Below the pieces are notes generated by a model. It was not told the DNA's origin. It did not search any database and saw only the letters and a program-made list of their open reading frames with translations. Position numbers and translations under genes: made by a program. From an uncultured Acidobacteriota bacterium (GTDB lineage Bacteria; Acidobacteriota; Terriglobia; Terriglobales; Acidobacteriaceae), in the NCBI GenBank assembly GCA_903832475.1, contig CAILBQ010000466.1, forward strand, positions 1-31,651: a stretch of 31,651 nt of DNA, in the 5' to 3' direction. Shown here piece after piece: positions 23,784 through 31,568 of this stretch (the stretch's first letter is position 1; the number at the start of each line of letters is the position of its first letter).

Positions 23784-24794
23784 TTGACTTTTCGTGCTCC
23801 CCACTGCACACGCGCCAAGATCAGCGCCCTCGGCACCTACGTTCCCCCCAAAATTCTGACTAACGCCGACCTCGAGAAAATGGTCGAGACCAATGACCAA
23901 TGGATCATGGAGCGCACCGGCATCAAGGAGCGCCACATCCTCGAAAAAGGCTTGGGCACTAGCGATATGGCCGCTGAAGCGGCGCGCCGCTGCCTGGCGG
24001 CGCGGGGAATCGAAGCGTCTGAAGTGGAAGCGATCATTATCGGAACGGTGACGCCGGATATGGCGTTTCCTTCGACGGCTTGCCTGGTTCAAGACAAGAT
24101 TGGCGCGAAAGGCGCGTGGGGTTTTGACGTTTCTGCGGGTTGCTGCGGCTTTGTGTTCGCCTTGCAGGCGGGCGTGAAACTCGTTGAAAGCGGGGCACAT
24201 ACCAAGGTTCTGGTGATTGGTGCGGACGCCAATTCGCGAATTGTGGATTATACGGATCGCACTACCTGTATCCTGTTTGGCGACGGCGCTGGCGCGGTGT
24301 TGATTGAACCGGCAGGGGAAGGCGAAATCGGCCTGATTGATTTTGTGCATGAGATCGACGGATCGGGTGGGCCGGCGCTGAATTTAGCCGCTGGGGGAAG
24401 CCTGAATCCGGCGACGGCTGAGACCGTGGCAGCCAAGCAGCATTTCATCCATCAGGACGGGCAGACGGTCTACAAATTTGCCGTGCGCAAGATGGCCGAA
24501 GCGACCACTAAGGTACTAGAAAGAAACGGAATAACTGGAAAAGACCTGGGTTGTTTCATTCCCCACCAGGCCAACAAGCAAATTATCACGTCGACCGCAG
24601 ACCGTCTGGGAATGGCCGAAGACAGGGTGATTATCAATATCGAAAAGTATGGGAATACGTCGGGCGGGACGATTCCCCTGGCCATGGGTACGGCGGTGGA
24701 ACAAGGCAAGCTGAAAAAGGGCGACTTGGTGCTGCTGGCTGCGGCTGGGGCGGGATTTACGGTGGGAGCCGCACTTCTGCGCTGGGAGATTTAG
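23784..24794 (+). CDS. fabH: beta-ketoacyl-ACP synthase III
   Basis: FabH condenses an acyl-CoA (acetyl-CoA or a branched primer) with malonyl-ACP to start fatty-acid synthesis. The 336-residue thiolase-fold protein has the catalytic triad Cys120 (FDVSAGCCGF), His261 (FIPHQANKQII) and Asn291 (YGNTSGGTIP), and the early KISALGTYVPPK and NDQWIMERTGIKERH blocks. TTG at 23784 is chosen since GGAGGAG lies just upstream and the length fits. An in-frame longer version would run back to 23697, overlapping the SRP RNA, and is rejected. The catalytic Cys is followed by a second Cys where many FabH proteins have Ala or Ser. An ECF sigma factor gene follows. Confidence 0.95.
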   Translation: MTFRAPHCTRAKISALGTYVPPKILTNADLEKMVETNDQWIMERTGIKERHILEKGLGTSDMAAEAARRCLAARGIEASEVEAIIIGTVTPDMAFPSTACLVQDKIGAKGAWGFDVSAGCCGFVFALQAGVKLVESGAHTKVLVIGADANSRIVDYTDRTTCILFGDGAGAVLIEPAGEGEIGLIDFVHEIDGSGGPALNLAAGGSLNPATAETVAAKQHFIHQDGQTVYKFAVRKMAEATTKVLERNGITGKDLGCFIPHQANKQIITSTADRLGMAEDRVIINIEKYGNTSGGTIPLAMGTAVEQGKLKKGDLVLLAAAGAGFTVGAALLRWEI

Positions 24795-24898
24795 GTTCTC
24801 ACGAAATCTTGTTCCCTATTTTGGGGGACGCCTGCGGTCACTGCCCCCGTGTATAGTGAAGCCGGCAGCTGGCAGTCGGAGTAGCGAACGGGTTCGCG

Positions 24899-25468
24899 AT
24901 GCAGGAGAGTAACGATACAATCCCAGCCGATGCGTTGCTTGTGGAACGCATACGAGGACGCGATCCACAGGCGTTGGTCGACGCGTACGCGCTATACGGC
25001 AGGCGGGTATTCTCGCTGATTGTTCGGGTAGTCAAGGATCGCGCGGCAGCCGAGGAGATCCTGCAGGACACTTTCCTTCGGCTTTGGGACCGAGTCCCAG
25101 AATTTGACGTATCGAGAGCATCGCTACTGCCGTGGCTTTTATGCGTAGGGCGAAATTGCGCGTTGGACCACTTGCGAAAGGAATCCAGACGAGGCGCATT
25201 CGACGTACTCTTTACTGAAGACCACGGCGAAGCAGGGTTTGCGGCGGCGGAGGAATTCTCCGCAGACGAGGCGCAAGGTGTGAGAAGCGCGCTGGCGACT
25301 TTGCCCGAAGAGCAGCGGCAGTTGATCGAGCTGGCTTATTTTGACGGCTTTACCCAGGCCGAACTGGCGGAGCGTACGGGAGAGTCGCTGGGGACGGTGA
25401 AGTCCCGCATTCGGTTGGGTTTGAAAAAGTTACGAAGCGCACTGGGCGGGGCATTGCCGAAGGTTTAG
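24899..25468 (+). CDS. ECF-type RNA polymerase sigma factor
   Basis: This is a 189-residue sigma-70 family factor with only regions 2 and 4, as in extracytoplasmic-function sigma factors. Region 2 (about 26-95) contains YGRRVFSLIVRVVKDRAAAE, followed by EILQDTFLRLW, WLLCVGRNCALDHLRKESRR. Region 4 (about 126-178) contains LPEEQRQLIELAYFDGFTQA, a helix-turn-helix ELAERTGESLGTVKSRIRLG, and KKLRSAL. It resembles SigK-like factors paired with RskA-type anti-sigma factors, consistent with the next gene. Regulon unknown. A TATAGT sequence at 24852-24857 resembles a -10 box, without a good -35. Confidence 0.9.
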   Translation: MQESNDTIPADALLVERIRGRDPQALVDAYALYGRRVFSLIVRVVKDRAAAEEILQDTFLRLWDRVPEFDVSRASLLPWLLCVGRNCALDHLRKESRRGAFDVLFTEDHGEAGFAAAEEFSADEAQGVRSALATLPEEQRQLIELAYFDGFTQAELAERTGESLGTVKSRIRLGLKKLRSALGGALPKV

Positions 25469-25484
25469 GGCCGAGGCTAGAGGA

Positions 25485-26672
25485 ATGACGGAGACGATGA
25501 TCGATAAGTGGCTGGATGCAGATTGGGATCTGTTTGCGATGGGGGCTCTCAAGGAGAGCACCCAGCGCGAGATGCAGGCCCATTTGCGTGCCGGCTGCCT
25601 GTCTTGTCGACGCAGTTATGAAGTTGCCGTCGCAACCATGACGTCGCTGGCGGCTGCGGCGCCGCAGGTCGATCCTCCGGTGGGGATGGCCGATACGCTG
25701 CTGAAGCGGATTTCAGAACGGAGCAGACAGGCCGAAGAGCAGAACTGGTCATCGGCGACGAGCGCGCGCGTGATTCCCATGAAGCGGTCACGGATGATTC
25801 CGCGAGGAGAGCGGCCGCGATGGAGTTGGCTGCCCTGGACGATTGCAGCCGTCTTCGCGCTGCTGGCTCTTTGGTTTGGCGTACGCCTGAAGCAAGTGGA
25901 GCGAATAGCGCGCATTACGCCGCCTGCGGTAAAGATTGAGCCTGTATCGCCCGCAGGCCATGCACCGCCAGCAATCGTCCCTGAGCCGGCGAAGCTGGAT
26001 GCTTCAGCGAAAGAGCAAGCGGCGGACAAGCAGAAGATACAGGAATTAAAGCTCCAGTTGGCGCAGGCCGAGGGTGACCGTGATCGCGCCATGTCGGAGG
26101 TCAGCCACGTGGAGAGCCAGCTAGCTGCGGCAGCCACCGAGCGGGGGAGTTTGGAGACGCAGCTGGCAGCGGCGCAGCAAGCGGCGCGAACTGCGAATGA
26201 CGAACATGAAGGCCAAGCCGCGCAGGCACGTGTGGCCGATCTGACGCGGGAGTTGGCAAAAGCCAATGCCACTATCGCGGGGTTGCGTGCTGTGGCGGCC
26301 CGTGATGGACAGGTGCTTGCGTTTCTTCGCGACGGACCAACCAAGGAAATCGATTTGAAGCGCATCGATCTTGGCGCGGGTGAGGCGAGTGTCGTCGCAT
26401 ACTACTCAGCGGATCGGGGGCTACTGCTGCTGGCGCGCGATCTGCCTCGTTTGCAGGACGGCAAGTGTTACCAGGTGTGGTCAACGCAGAGGAGCGGGGC
26501 AGCGGTGCAGAGCGTGGGACTGATCCAGACAGAAGCAGGGGGGACGGGATATTTACTGGCACGTGCTTCGAAGGATCTGCGCCAGTTGACGGGGCTGGCT
26601 ATCACCGATGAGCCGAATGGGGGAAGTGTTTCGGCGCGAGGCCGCAAGCTGTTATTCGGCGCCGTGAACTGA
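25485..26672 (+). CDS. membrane-bound anti-sigma factor (RskA-like) with long coiled coil
   Basis: This is a 395-residue protein directly behind the sigma factor gene (16-nt gap), so it is probably the inhibitor. The cytoplasmic N-terminus has HLRAGCLSC (His33, Cys38, Cys41), resembling a zinc anti-sigma motif but with one extra residue between His and the first Cys. A single membrane helix (about 116-133, LPWTIAAVFALLALWFGV) is followed by a Pro-rich linker, a heptad-like coiled coil of about 100 residues (172-270), and an RskA-type C-terminal domain (276-395, with YYSADRGLLLLARDLPRL, KCYQVWSTQRSG and GLAITDEPNGGS). The start could also be ATG at 25497, better spaced from GGAG. Confidence 0.87.
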   Translation: MTETMIDKWLDADWDLFAMGALKESTQREMQAHLRAGCLSCRRSYEVAVATMTSLAAAAPQVDPPVGMADTLLKRISERSRQAEEQNWSSATSARVIPMKRSRMIPRGERPRWSWLPWTIAAVFALLALWFGVRLKQVERIARITPPAVKIEPVSPAGHAPPAIVPEPAKLDASAKEQAADKQKIQELKLQLAQAEGDRDRAMSEVSHVESQLAAAATERGSLETQLAAAQQAARTANDEHEGQAAQARVADLTRELAKANATIAGLRAVAARDGQVLAFLRDGPTKEIDLKRIDLGAGEASVVAYYSADRGLLLLARDLPRLQDGKCYQVWSTQRSGAAVQSVGLIQTEAGGTGYLLARASKDLRQLTGLAITDEPNGGSVSARGRKLLFGAVN

Positions 26673-26707
26673 GTTTGCTTGAGGTGAGCACGAGCATTTC
26701 GGAAGCT

Positions 26708-27817
26708 TCAGAAGTGCCATCCCAGCCGGGTAAATGAGAGATTGTACGAAGTGCCTGAAGGTGCATAGTTGTACCGATTGTCGACGGCCAGGGAGAGCCC
26801 AGGGCTCAGCCGAAATTCGACTCCTCCGCCAAAGATCATCCCCAGGTCGATGCCACCCTGTCCAGCAGGGATACCGGCGGCCTTCAGCTCGGCCGCGGTG
26901 GCGACCTGGCCGCCCAGTAGAGCGCCGGAGAGTGGCGAATTCGATCCAAAGAAAGCTTGCAACAGACTGAGGACGGCGGGCGGAAGGTTTGCGTTCTCGC
27001 GCAGGGCCGATGTTGTGACTTGGTTACTGACGGTGACATAGGCGCCGAGGCCGGCTACGGCATAAGGACGAATGTGCCGGCGGTCCCATGCGGTCAGGTC
27101 GTAGCGCAGTGAGAGCGGCACCACCTGCAGGGTCTGGGCGCGCCAGTTGGCGGGAACGGTTACGGAGAATGGAGCTGACCCGGTACCGGTGAGGGCCTGT
27201 TGGATGTTGGCGGCGCCTCCGCTGGGATAGACCGCGTTGAGGATGCTCAGATTGATAAGCTGGGCGACGTTGGACGTGATGGGCAGATTGCGGCTGTTTT
27301 GGGCGAGCCCGATGGAGACCTCGTAATTGAGCCTTCCGGCGGGAAGGATGGCCAGCGGCAAGCTTAGGCCGCCGCCCACGTAACTGCCGCGGTTGAGCGT
27401 GAAGGGGCCGCTGTTGCTGCCGCCTTCGAGAAAGGCAATGGCGCCGATCTTGCCCAGGCTGGGAAGCAGTTCCTGCGACTGGGCTTTGACGATCTCGCGA
27501 CGAGTTGCGGCGGGTGCGGCAACAGGGGCGGCGATGGGTTGAGGCTGTGGGCCGGCTTCGGCGACCGGCTCAGGAGCCGGCAGGGCCGCCTGCAACTCGG
27601 CGGGAGAAGTGCCTGCGGAAGCTGCGCGGGCCTGGGTAAGGGCATGAACAATTCGCTCCAGTTCCGCGACGCGCGCTTCGAGCGCCTGGATTCGCTCGGC
27701 ATCCGTGTCCTTGGTTTGCCTTTGCGCTTGTATCGGCGCGCCGTTCGGTTGCGCCGTGACTGGCAGCGACATAGCTGCGGCGAGGAGAAGAATGATGTAG
27801 CGAACGAGCGAATTCAT
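26708..27817 (-). CDS. outer-membrane beta-barrel protein with N-terminal coiled coil
   Basis: This is a 369-residue exported protein. A signal peptide (MNSLVRYIILLLAAAMSLPV ending at TAQ) is followed by a heptad-like coiled coil (RIQALEARVAELERIVHALT, about 43-62), an Ala/Pro/Glu-rich linker (about 70-110), then a barrel-like domain with strands such as SYVGGGLSLPLAIL, LNYEVSIGLAQNS, LQVVPLSLRYDL, RPYAVAGLGAYVTVS, IDLGMIFGGGVEFRL and YNLSFTRLGWHF. The terminal aromatic Phe is the usual BAM recognition signal. The layout looks like a trimeric or peptidoglycan-spanning porin-type protein, but the substrate cannot be inferred. It is the last gene after the 28.0-28.6 kb secreted gene on the same strand. 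Confidence 0.82.
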   Translation of the reverse strand: MNSLVRYIILLLAAAMSLPVTAQPNGAPIQAQRQTKDTDAERIQALEARVAELERIVHALTQARAASAGTSPAELQAALPAPEPVAEAGPQPQPIAAPVAAPAATRREIVKAQSQELLPSLGKIGAIAFLEGGSNSGPFTLNRGSYVGGGLSLPLAILPAGRLNYEVSIGLAQNSRNLPITSNVAQLINLSILNAVYPSGGAANIQQALTGTGSAPFSVTVPANWRAQTLQVVPLSLRYDLTAWDRRHIRPYAVAGLGAYVTVSNQVTTSALRENANLPPAVLSLLQAFFGSNSPLSGALLGGQVATAAELKAAGIPAGQGGIDLGMIFGGGVEFRLSPGLSLAVDNRYNYAPSGTSYNLSFTRLGWHF

Positions 27818-27955
27818 GGAGGAATTTTAGGGTAGTTTGGCTTCTTTCGGGTGTGTCTTGCTGATTCAGGATCGACCGCACCAAAGCCTGGATCCGGACA
27901 AGCGGGAACGTATGGGCTGCTCGCTTTGAGCGACGCTGCGATTTGAGGAAACCGG

Positions 27956-27992
27956 GCATGCGGGTTGAGCATGAGCCACCCAACCCGCATGC
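27956..27992 (-). terminator. hairpin downstream of the secreted unknown gene
   Basis: GCATGCGGGTTG and CAACCCGCATGC form a perfect 12-bp stem (27956-27967 and 27981-27992) around a 13-nt loop. It lies 24 nt beyond the stop of the minus-strand gene at 28016 and before the barrel-protein gene. Read on the minus strand only CCGGTTTCC follows, so it is a weak intrinsic terminator or a transcript-stabilising hairpin. Confidence 0.6.
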
Positions 27993-28015
27993 GGATGCCT
28001 GTTCGGAGTACTGGT

Positions 28016-28594
28016 CTACAGGCTGCCAAGGATGCCGACGACAGTCGCCGTGCCGATATTGGTGCCGCCGGTAAGGGCGCTGGTCTTGAAGACGGAGTCA
28101 AGGGTGGAGGCAGCACCAGCGGTGAGGGTCACGCCGACGTTGTCGATCACCACCAAGAATCCGCCGGAAGTCTGGACATCGCTTGGGTTGATGCTGAGGT
28201 TGAACAAAGCAACGCGCCCGACAATTTTGCCATCGACGAGCACCAGGCCCGTGATCGTGGGAGTTTTGGACGTGGCTTCGATATCGAAGTCGCGCAGGTC
28301 AACAACGGTGGAACCAGCGGTGAGACGCAGGCCGCCGCTGTGGAGGATCTCGGTGGTGCCTTCGGAGGTGTCAAAGGCTCCGCCAACGATGGGGAAATCG
28401 ATCACGTAGCCGCTGGACTGCGAATTTCCGATGGGGCTGGGAGTGACCTTGAGCTTGCCAAGGGCGGCAACAAACGCGGGAGAGATGTTGACGGTGGTAA
28501 CGCCGGTTCGGACGCTCTTGGTCTGCGCGTATCCTGCCAGGGACGAAGCGGCGAGCGTAACTGCCAGGGTAAATGCGATTTTCAACTTAGTCAT
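28016..28594 (-). CDS. secreted protein of unknown function, repeat-like beta domain
   Basis: This is a 192-residue exported protein with signal peptide MTKLKIAFTLAVTLAASSLA (cleavage near GYAQ). The mature domain is beta-rich with Gly/Thr/Val strands: VNISPAFVAALGKLKVTPSP, GYVIDFPIVGGAFD, EGTTEILHSGGLRLTAGSTV and VDLRDFDIEA, then VALFNLSINP. The block with HSGGL resembles secreted actinobacterial and acidobacterial proteins of unknown role (HtaA-like haem-uptake domains share a similar H-x-G-x-L strand, but the match is weak). ATG at 28594 follows AGGAG. It lies between mqnA and the barrel gene, same strand. Confidence 0.75.
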   Translation of the reverse strand: MTKLKIAFTLAVTLAASSLAGYAQTKSVRTGVTTVNISPAFVAALGKLKVTPSPIGNSQSSGYVIDFPIVGGAFDTSEGTTEILHSGGLRLTAGSTVVDLRDFDIEATSKTPTITGLVLVDGKIVGRVALFNLSINPSDVQTSGGFLVVIDNVGVTLTAGAASTLDSVFKTSALTGGTNIGTATVVGILGSL

Positions 28595-28647
28595 AAGCAC
28601 TCCTGAAATGGGATGGAACGAGCAGGAATTGTCGTTCTCATCCAGGC

Positions 28648-28669
28648 AAACGCCGCTGAGCGCGGCTTT
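28648..28669 (-). terminator. weak hairpin after mqnA
   Basis: GCCGC (28652-28656) and GCGGC (28662-28666) form a 5-bp stem around TGAGC, flanked by AAA and TTT that can extend it. On the minus strand the stem is followed by GTTTG. It lies 24 nt past the mqnA stop, so it could be a short terminator, but the U-run is poor. Confidence 0.35.
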
Positions 28670-28692
28670 GGATCACAGGGGAGCGTAAATTT

Positions 28693-29604
28693 TTAAAACG
28701 CGAATGGCGGGAGAATTCCGGTTTCGGCGGCGAGCTGATAGAAGTGGCGCAGGCCGGCCAGGCATTCTTCGTCTAAGTCATAGAAAATATTGGTGGTCAG
28801 GTACTTGCGAATGGTGTTCGCGGGGATGGGGAGACGTGCGCTCCATTCGAGGACGAGCGCTTCGATATTCCGGATTCCGTTGTCGCGGGATTGGGTGAAA
28901 TCGGCGGACAGGGCTGAGAGCGAATGGGATCCGGCTGGAGCGATGGTCGACGCGCGAATAGCCCATACAGCGGAAACCCAGGGAGTGCCGGTGAGCTTGA
29001 TCCATTCTTCGGCGAGGTCGTGGTAGACGAGAGGTTCGCCGGTGCGCTCTTCGCGGTTTTGACGTTCTTCCAAGGCATAGAGGGCGGGATCGCCGATCAG
29101 GATGGCGGCGTCGGCTATTTCCAGCATGGGGTCGAGGTCGGGGTAGTGAGGCAGGAAGACAGCGTCGGGGTTCCACCAGCGCTTGAAGAGGACCTGCGTA
29201 TAGGCAAGCGAGGCGCGGGAGGCGGTGTCGGCGGCGATGGTCTGGATCTCGGTCAGCGGCTGGCTGGCGCGGCGGACGAGCAGGATGGAGCGGACCTTGT
29301 GCTTGGAGGCGATTGTGCAGCCGGGGATGATCTTCAGGCCGGGAGTTGTGGCAAGGGCGGCGACCGGGACGAGGCCGATGTCGGCGGCCTGAGGATCTTC
29401 GACGGGCAGGGCGAGGCGCTCGGCGCACTGGGCTGGCGTCATCCAGTCGACGCGGTAGCGGTCGGCAAGTTCCGATTTCTGCGGTTCGTGCTCGAAGTCC
29501 CACATGAGGGGCGCGGGGTTGAGAAAGCGTATGGCAGCGATGCGAAGCGTTCCGACGGCTGGGGAGGCCGCGAGGACTTCGGCGGGATTGGTGGTCAAGC
29601 TCAT
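28693..29604 (-). CDS. mqnA: chorismate dehydratase MqnA (futalosine pathway)
   Basis: MqnA dehydrates chorismate to 3-enolpyruvylbenzoate, the first committed step of the futalosine route to menaquinone. The 303-residue cytosolic protein resembles periplasmic-binding folds. Family blocks are the start RIAAIRFLNPAPLMWDFEHEP, then MTPAQCAERL with DIGLVPVAALATTPGLKIIP, SKHKVRSILLVRR, and ADAAILIGDPALY. Length fits MqnA. Its presence implies menaquinone by the futalosine pathway rather than MenFDHCEB; other mqn genes are not in the window. The gene is divergent from the 82-residue gene. The start at 29604 gives an N-terminal tail of about 17 residues of no clear function. Confidence 0.9.
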   Translation of the reverse strand: MSLTTNPAEVLAASPAVGTLRIAAIRFLNPAPLMWDFEHEPQKSELADRYRVDWMTPAQCAERLALPVEDPQAADIGLVPVAALATTPGLKIIPGCTIASKHKVRSILLVRRASQPLTEIQTIAADTASRASLAYTQVLFKRWWNPDAVFLPHYPDLDPMLEIADAAILIGDPALYALEERQNREERTGEPLVYHDLAEEWIKLTGTPWVSAVWAIRASTIAPAGSHSLSALSADFTQSRDNGIRNIEALVLEWSARLPIPANTIRKYLTTNIFYDLDEECLAGLRHFYQLAAETGILPPFAF

Positions 29605-29760
29605 CTCTTCTTCAGACTACCAAGGCGCCGGGATAGGGAGCACGCCGGTGACAGGGCGGTGGTTGTGCGATGAACAAGCATGGTCTGGGGGTGCAGGGTG
29701 CGTGCATTTTTATACGGCGCGATCGAGCCGGCGGATGGAGGATACCGACCAGGAGGAGCT

Positions 29761-30009
29761 ATGGCCAAGTTGGATACGGAAGAGCGAAAACATATCCCGG
29801 ATTCACAGTATGCGTTTCCGGACGAGCGCAAGGAGCCGCTGGAGAATGCGGAGCATGTGCGCAACGCGGTGGCACGGTTCAACCAGGTAAAGGGAGTTTC
29901 CGAGGCGGAGAAAGACGCGGCCTGGAGACGGATCGAGAAGGCTGCAAAGAAGTTTGGAGTGGAGTTGGACGAGTCGAGCCGCAAGGAACTGAAGCCGCAG
30001 AAGAAATAG
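29761..30009 (+). CDS. small basic protein (DUF6582-like), function unknown
   Basis: This is an 82-residue soluble protein: MAKLDTEERKHIPDSQYAFP, then DERKEPLENAEHVRNAVARF, then NQVKGVSEAEKDAAWRRIEK and a basic C-terminus ending in KELKPQKK. The pattern 'IPDSQYAFPDERKEPL...HVRNAVARFNQVKGV' matches a small domain found alone or attached to phage-like and genome-maintenance proteins, without known chemistry; I assign it only loosely. ATG at 29761 has AGGAGG 6 nt upstream, a clear start. The frame continues upstream without similarity. It is divergent from mqnA and precedes dprA. Confidence 0.8.
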   Translation: MAKLDTEERKHIPDSQYAFPDERKEPLENAEHVRNAVARFNQVKGVSEAEKDAAWRRIEKAAKKFGVELDESSRKELKPQKK

Positions 30010-30166
30010 CTGCACCGGGCTCCGGCGGGGATGGATTCGGTAGAGGAGTCTACGCGCTTCGGCTAATAGCGCGGAAAGCTGGTTGGCTGGGGCGGCTCCG
30101 GGATGGGTACGAGTTCCTGATTCGGGAACGGCATGCGGGTAATTCGATGCTGAGCAGGGATTCAGA

Positions 30167-30195
30167 TTGACTTGCCACATTGGCAACGGTAGTGT
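30167..30195 (+). promoter_or_regulatory. probable dprA promoter with embedded palindrome
   Basis: TTGACT (30167-30172) and TAGTGT (30190-30195) are 17 nt apart, close to sigma-70 consensus spacing. The spacer holds a perfect inverted repeat TTGCCA-CAT-TGGCAA (30172-30186). With the usual distance, transcription would start near 30202, which argues for the dprA start at ATG 30222 and against the earlier TTG. The palindrome could be an operator for a dimeric regulator; regulator unknown. Confidence 0.5.
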
Positions 30196-30221
30196 GGGCG
30201 CAAATCTCTTTAAGACAGCTC

Positions 30222-31466
30222 ATGGAAGCTAACGACGTCGCTGTGGCATGGCTGTCGAGAAAGCGCGTTGTGAAGGCTGTTGCGGGGCTGGAGCGGACCG
30301 GTGTGGTGTCGCTCGATGAAGACCGGCTGGCGTGGTTGGCGCTGGCCTTGACGCCGGGATTGGGGCCGAAGCGGATACTGGAGGGAGTAACGCAGCTGGA
30401 GTTCCCTTCGCTGCTATTTGGATTGGGGCTGACGGAAATTGAAGGGCTGAAGTTTCCGGCCCCGGCGGCGCAATTCATCTTTGAGGGTAAGGCGCGGGCG
30501 GCGGCGGAGGCGGAGTGGGCCCGAGCTTCTGAGAGCGAGGTGGACATTGTCACCTTTCGTTGTGCGGCATACCCGGAGCGGCTGCGGCAGATTTACGATC
30601 CGCCGCCCGTGCTGTGGGTCCGCGGACAGGCGCAACTTCTGGCCAGGGCGTCGATCGCCATTGTGGGGACGCGCCATCCTTCGCCCTACGGGACGGGGAT
30701 GGCGGAGATGCTGGGGCGGGACTTGGCGGCGCGCGGGTTGCTGGTGGTCAGCGGGATGGCGCGGGGGATCGATACGGCGGCGCACAAGGGCGCGTTGATG
30801 GCAGGGAAGCCAACGGTGGCGGTGTGGGGGACGGGGGCAGACGTGATCTATCCCAAGGAGAACAAGCGGCTGGCGGAGGAGATCCTGGCGGGGGGCGGGG
30901 CGATTGTGTCGGAGTTGCCGCTGGGGACGTTTCCGGCGCCGCAGAACTTTCCGCGGCGGAATCGGATTCTGTCTGGATTGAGCGTGGGTGTGCTGGTGGT
31001 GGAGGCGAGCGAGAATTCTGGAACGCGGGTGACGGCGCGGTGCGCGGCCGAGCAGGGTCGAGACGTTTTTGCGGTGCCGGGGAATGTGACAAACAAGCAT
31101 TCCTGGACGCCGAACACGCTGATCAAGCAGGGGGCGCGATTGACGGCGACCTGGGAGGATATTTGGGAGGAATTGCCGTCAGACGTGAAACTGGAACTGG
31201 AGGAAGCCGCCCGAGCCAGCGGAGAACGGACCGATGAATCGAATTCAGGGTCGGGCGCATCTGATTCGGCGGAACCCGCTCTCAGTGCCCGGGAGGGCAT
31301 TGTGCTGGAGGCGCTGCGAAAGGATGCAGCTCTGCAGATGGACGAGATTCTCGATCGGGTTGAGATGCAACTGACGTCTTCCGAGGTGTTTACGGCGCTG
31401 TTTGAGCTGGAGATGGCGGGACGGATCCGGTCGCTGCCGGGGAAGAATTATGTGCGGCGCTTTTGA
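30222..31466 (+). CDS. dprA: DNA-processing protein DprA
   Basis: DprA binds incoming single-stranded DNA and loads RecA during natural transformation. The Rossmann-like core has ASIAIVGTRHPSPYGTG, LLVVSGMARGIDTAAHKGAL, AVWGTGADVIYPKENK, then SELPLGTFPAPQNFPRRNRI, GVLVVEASENSGTRVTARCA and VFAVPGNVTNKHSWTPNTLI, all classic. An N-terminal helix-hairpin segment (RLAWLALALTPGLGPKRI) and a C-terminal winged-helix domain (ILDRVEMQLTSSEVFTALFE to the end) complete a full-length protein. The start is uncertain: TTG at 30180, ATG at 30222, and GTG at 30303 (GGAG upstream, just before the conserved SLDEDRLAWL) are all in frame. ATG is preferred from the promoter position. Confidence 0.93.
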   Translation: MEANDVAVAWLSRKRVVKAVAGLERTGVVSLDEDRLAWLALALTPGLGPKRILEGVTQLEFPSLLFGLGLTEIEGLKFPAPAAQFIFEGKARAAAEAEWARASESEVDIVTFRCAAYPERLRQIYDPPPVLWVRGQAQLLARASIAIVGTRHPSPYGTGMAEMLGRDLAARGLLVVSGMARGIDTAAHKGALMAGKPTVAVWGTGADVIYPKENKRLAEEILAGGGAIVSELPLGTFPAPQNFPRRNRILSGLSVGVLVVEASENSGTRVTARCAAEQGRDVFAVPGNVTNKHSWTPNTLIKQGARLTATWEDIWEELPSDVKLELEEAARASGERTDESNSGSGASDSAEPALSAREGIVLEALRKDAALQMDEILDRVEMQLTSSEVFTALFELEMAGRIRSLPGKNYVRRF

Positions 31467-31568
31467 GCGCTTGACCGTGCGGGCAGACACGGCTTCGCCG
31501 CAAAAGCAATAGGAAAACCGGACACTTCAAAGCCTTCAAAATGACAAGCCATTCATTCCGTCAGAATC

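Noticed and set aside
2272..29604. Long antisense open frames opposite ftsY, gpsA, plsY, GH92, pgpA, rimO and mqnA
   Set aside because: High GC content opens antisense frames; none shows family motifs, ribosome sites or sensible composition.
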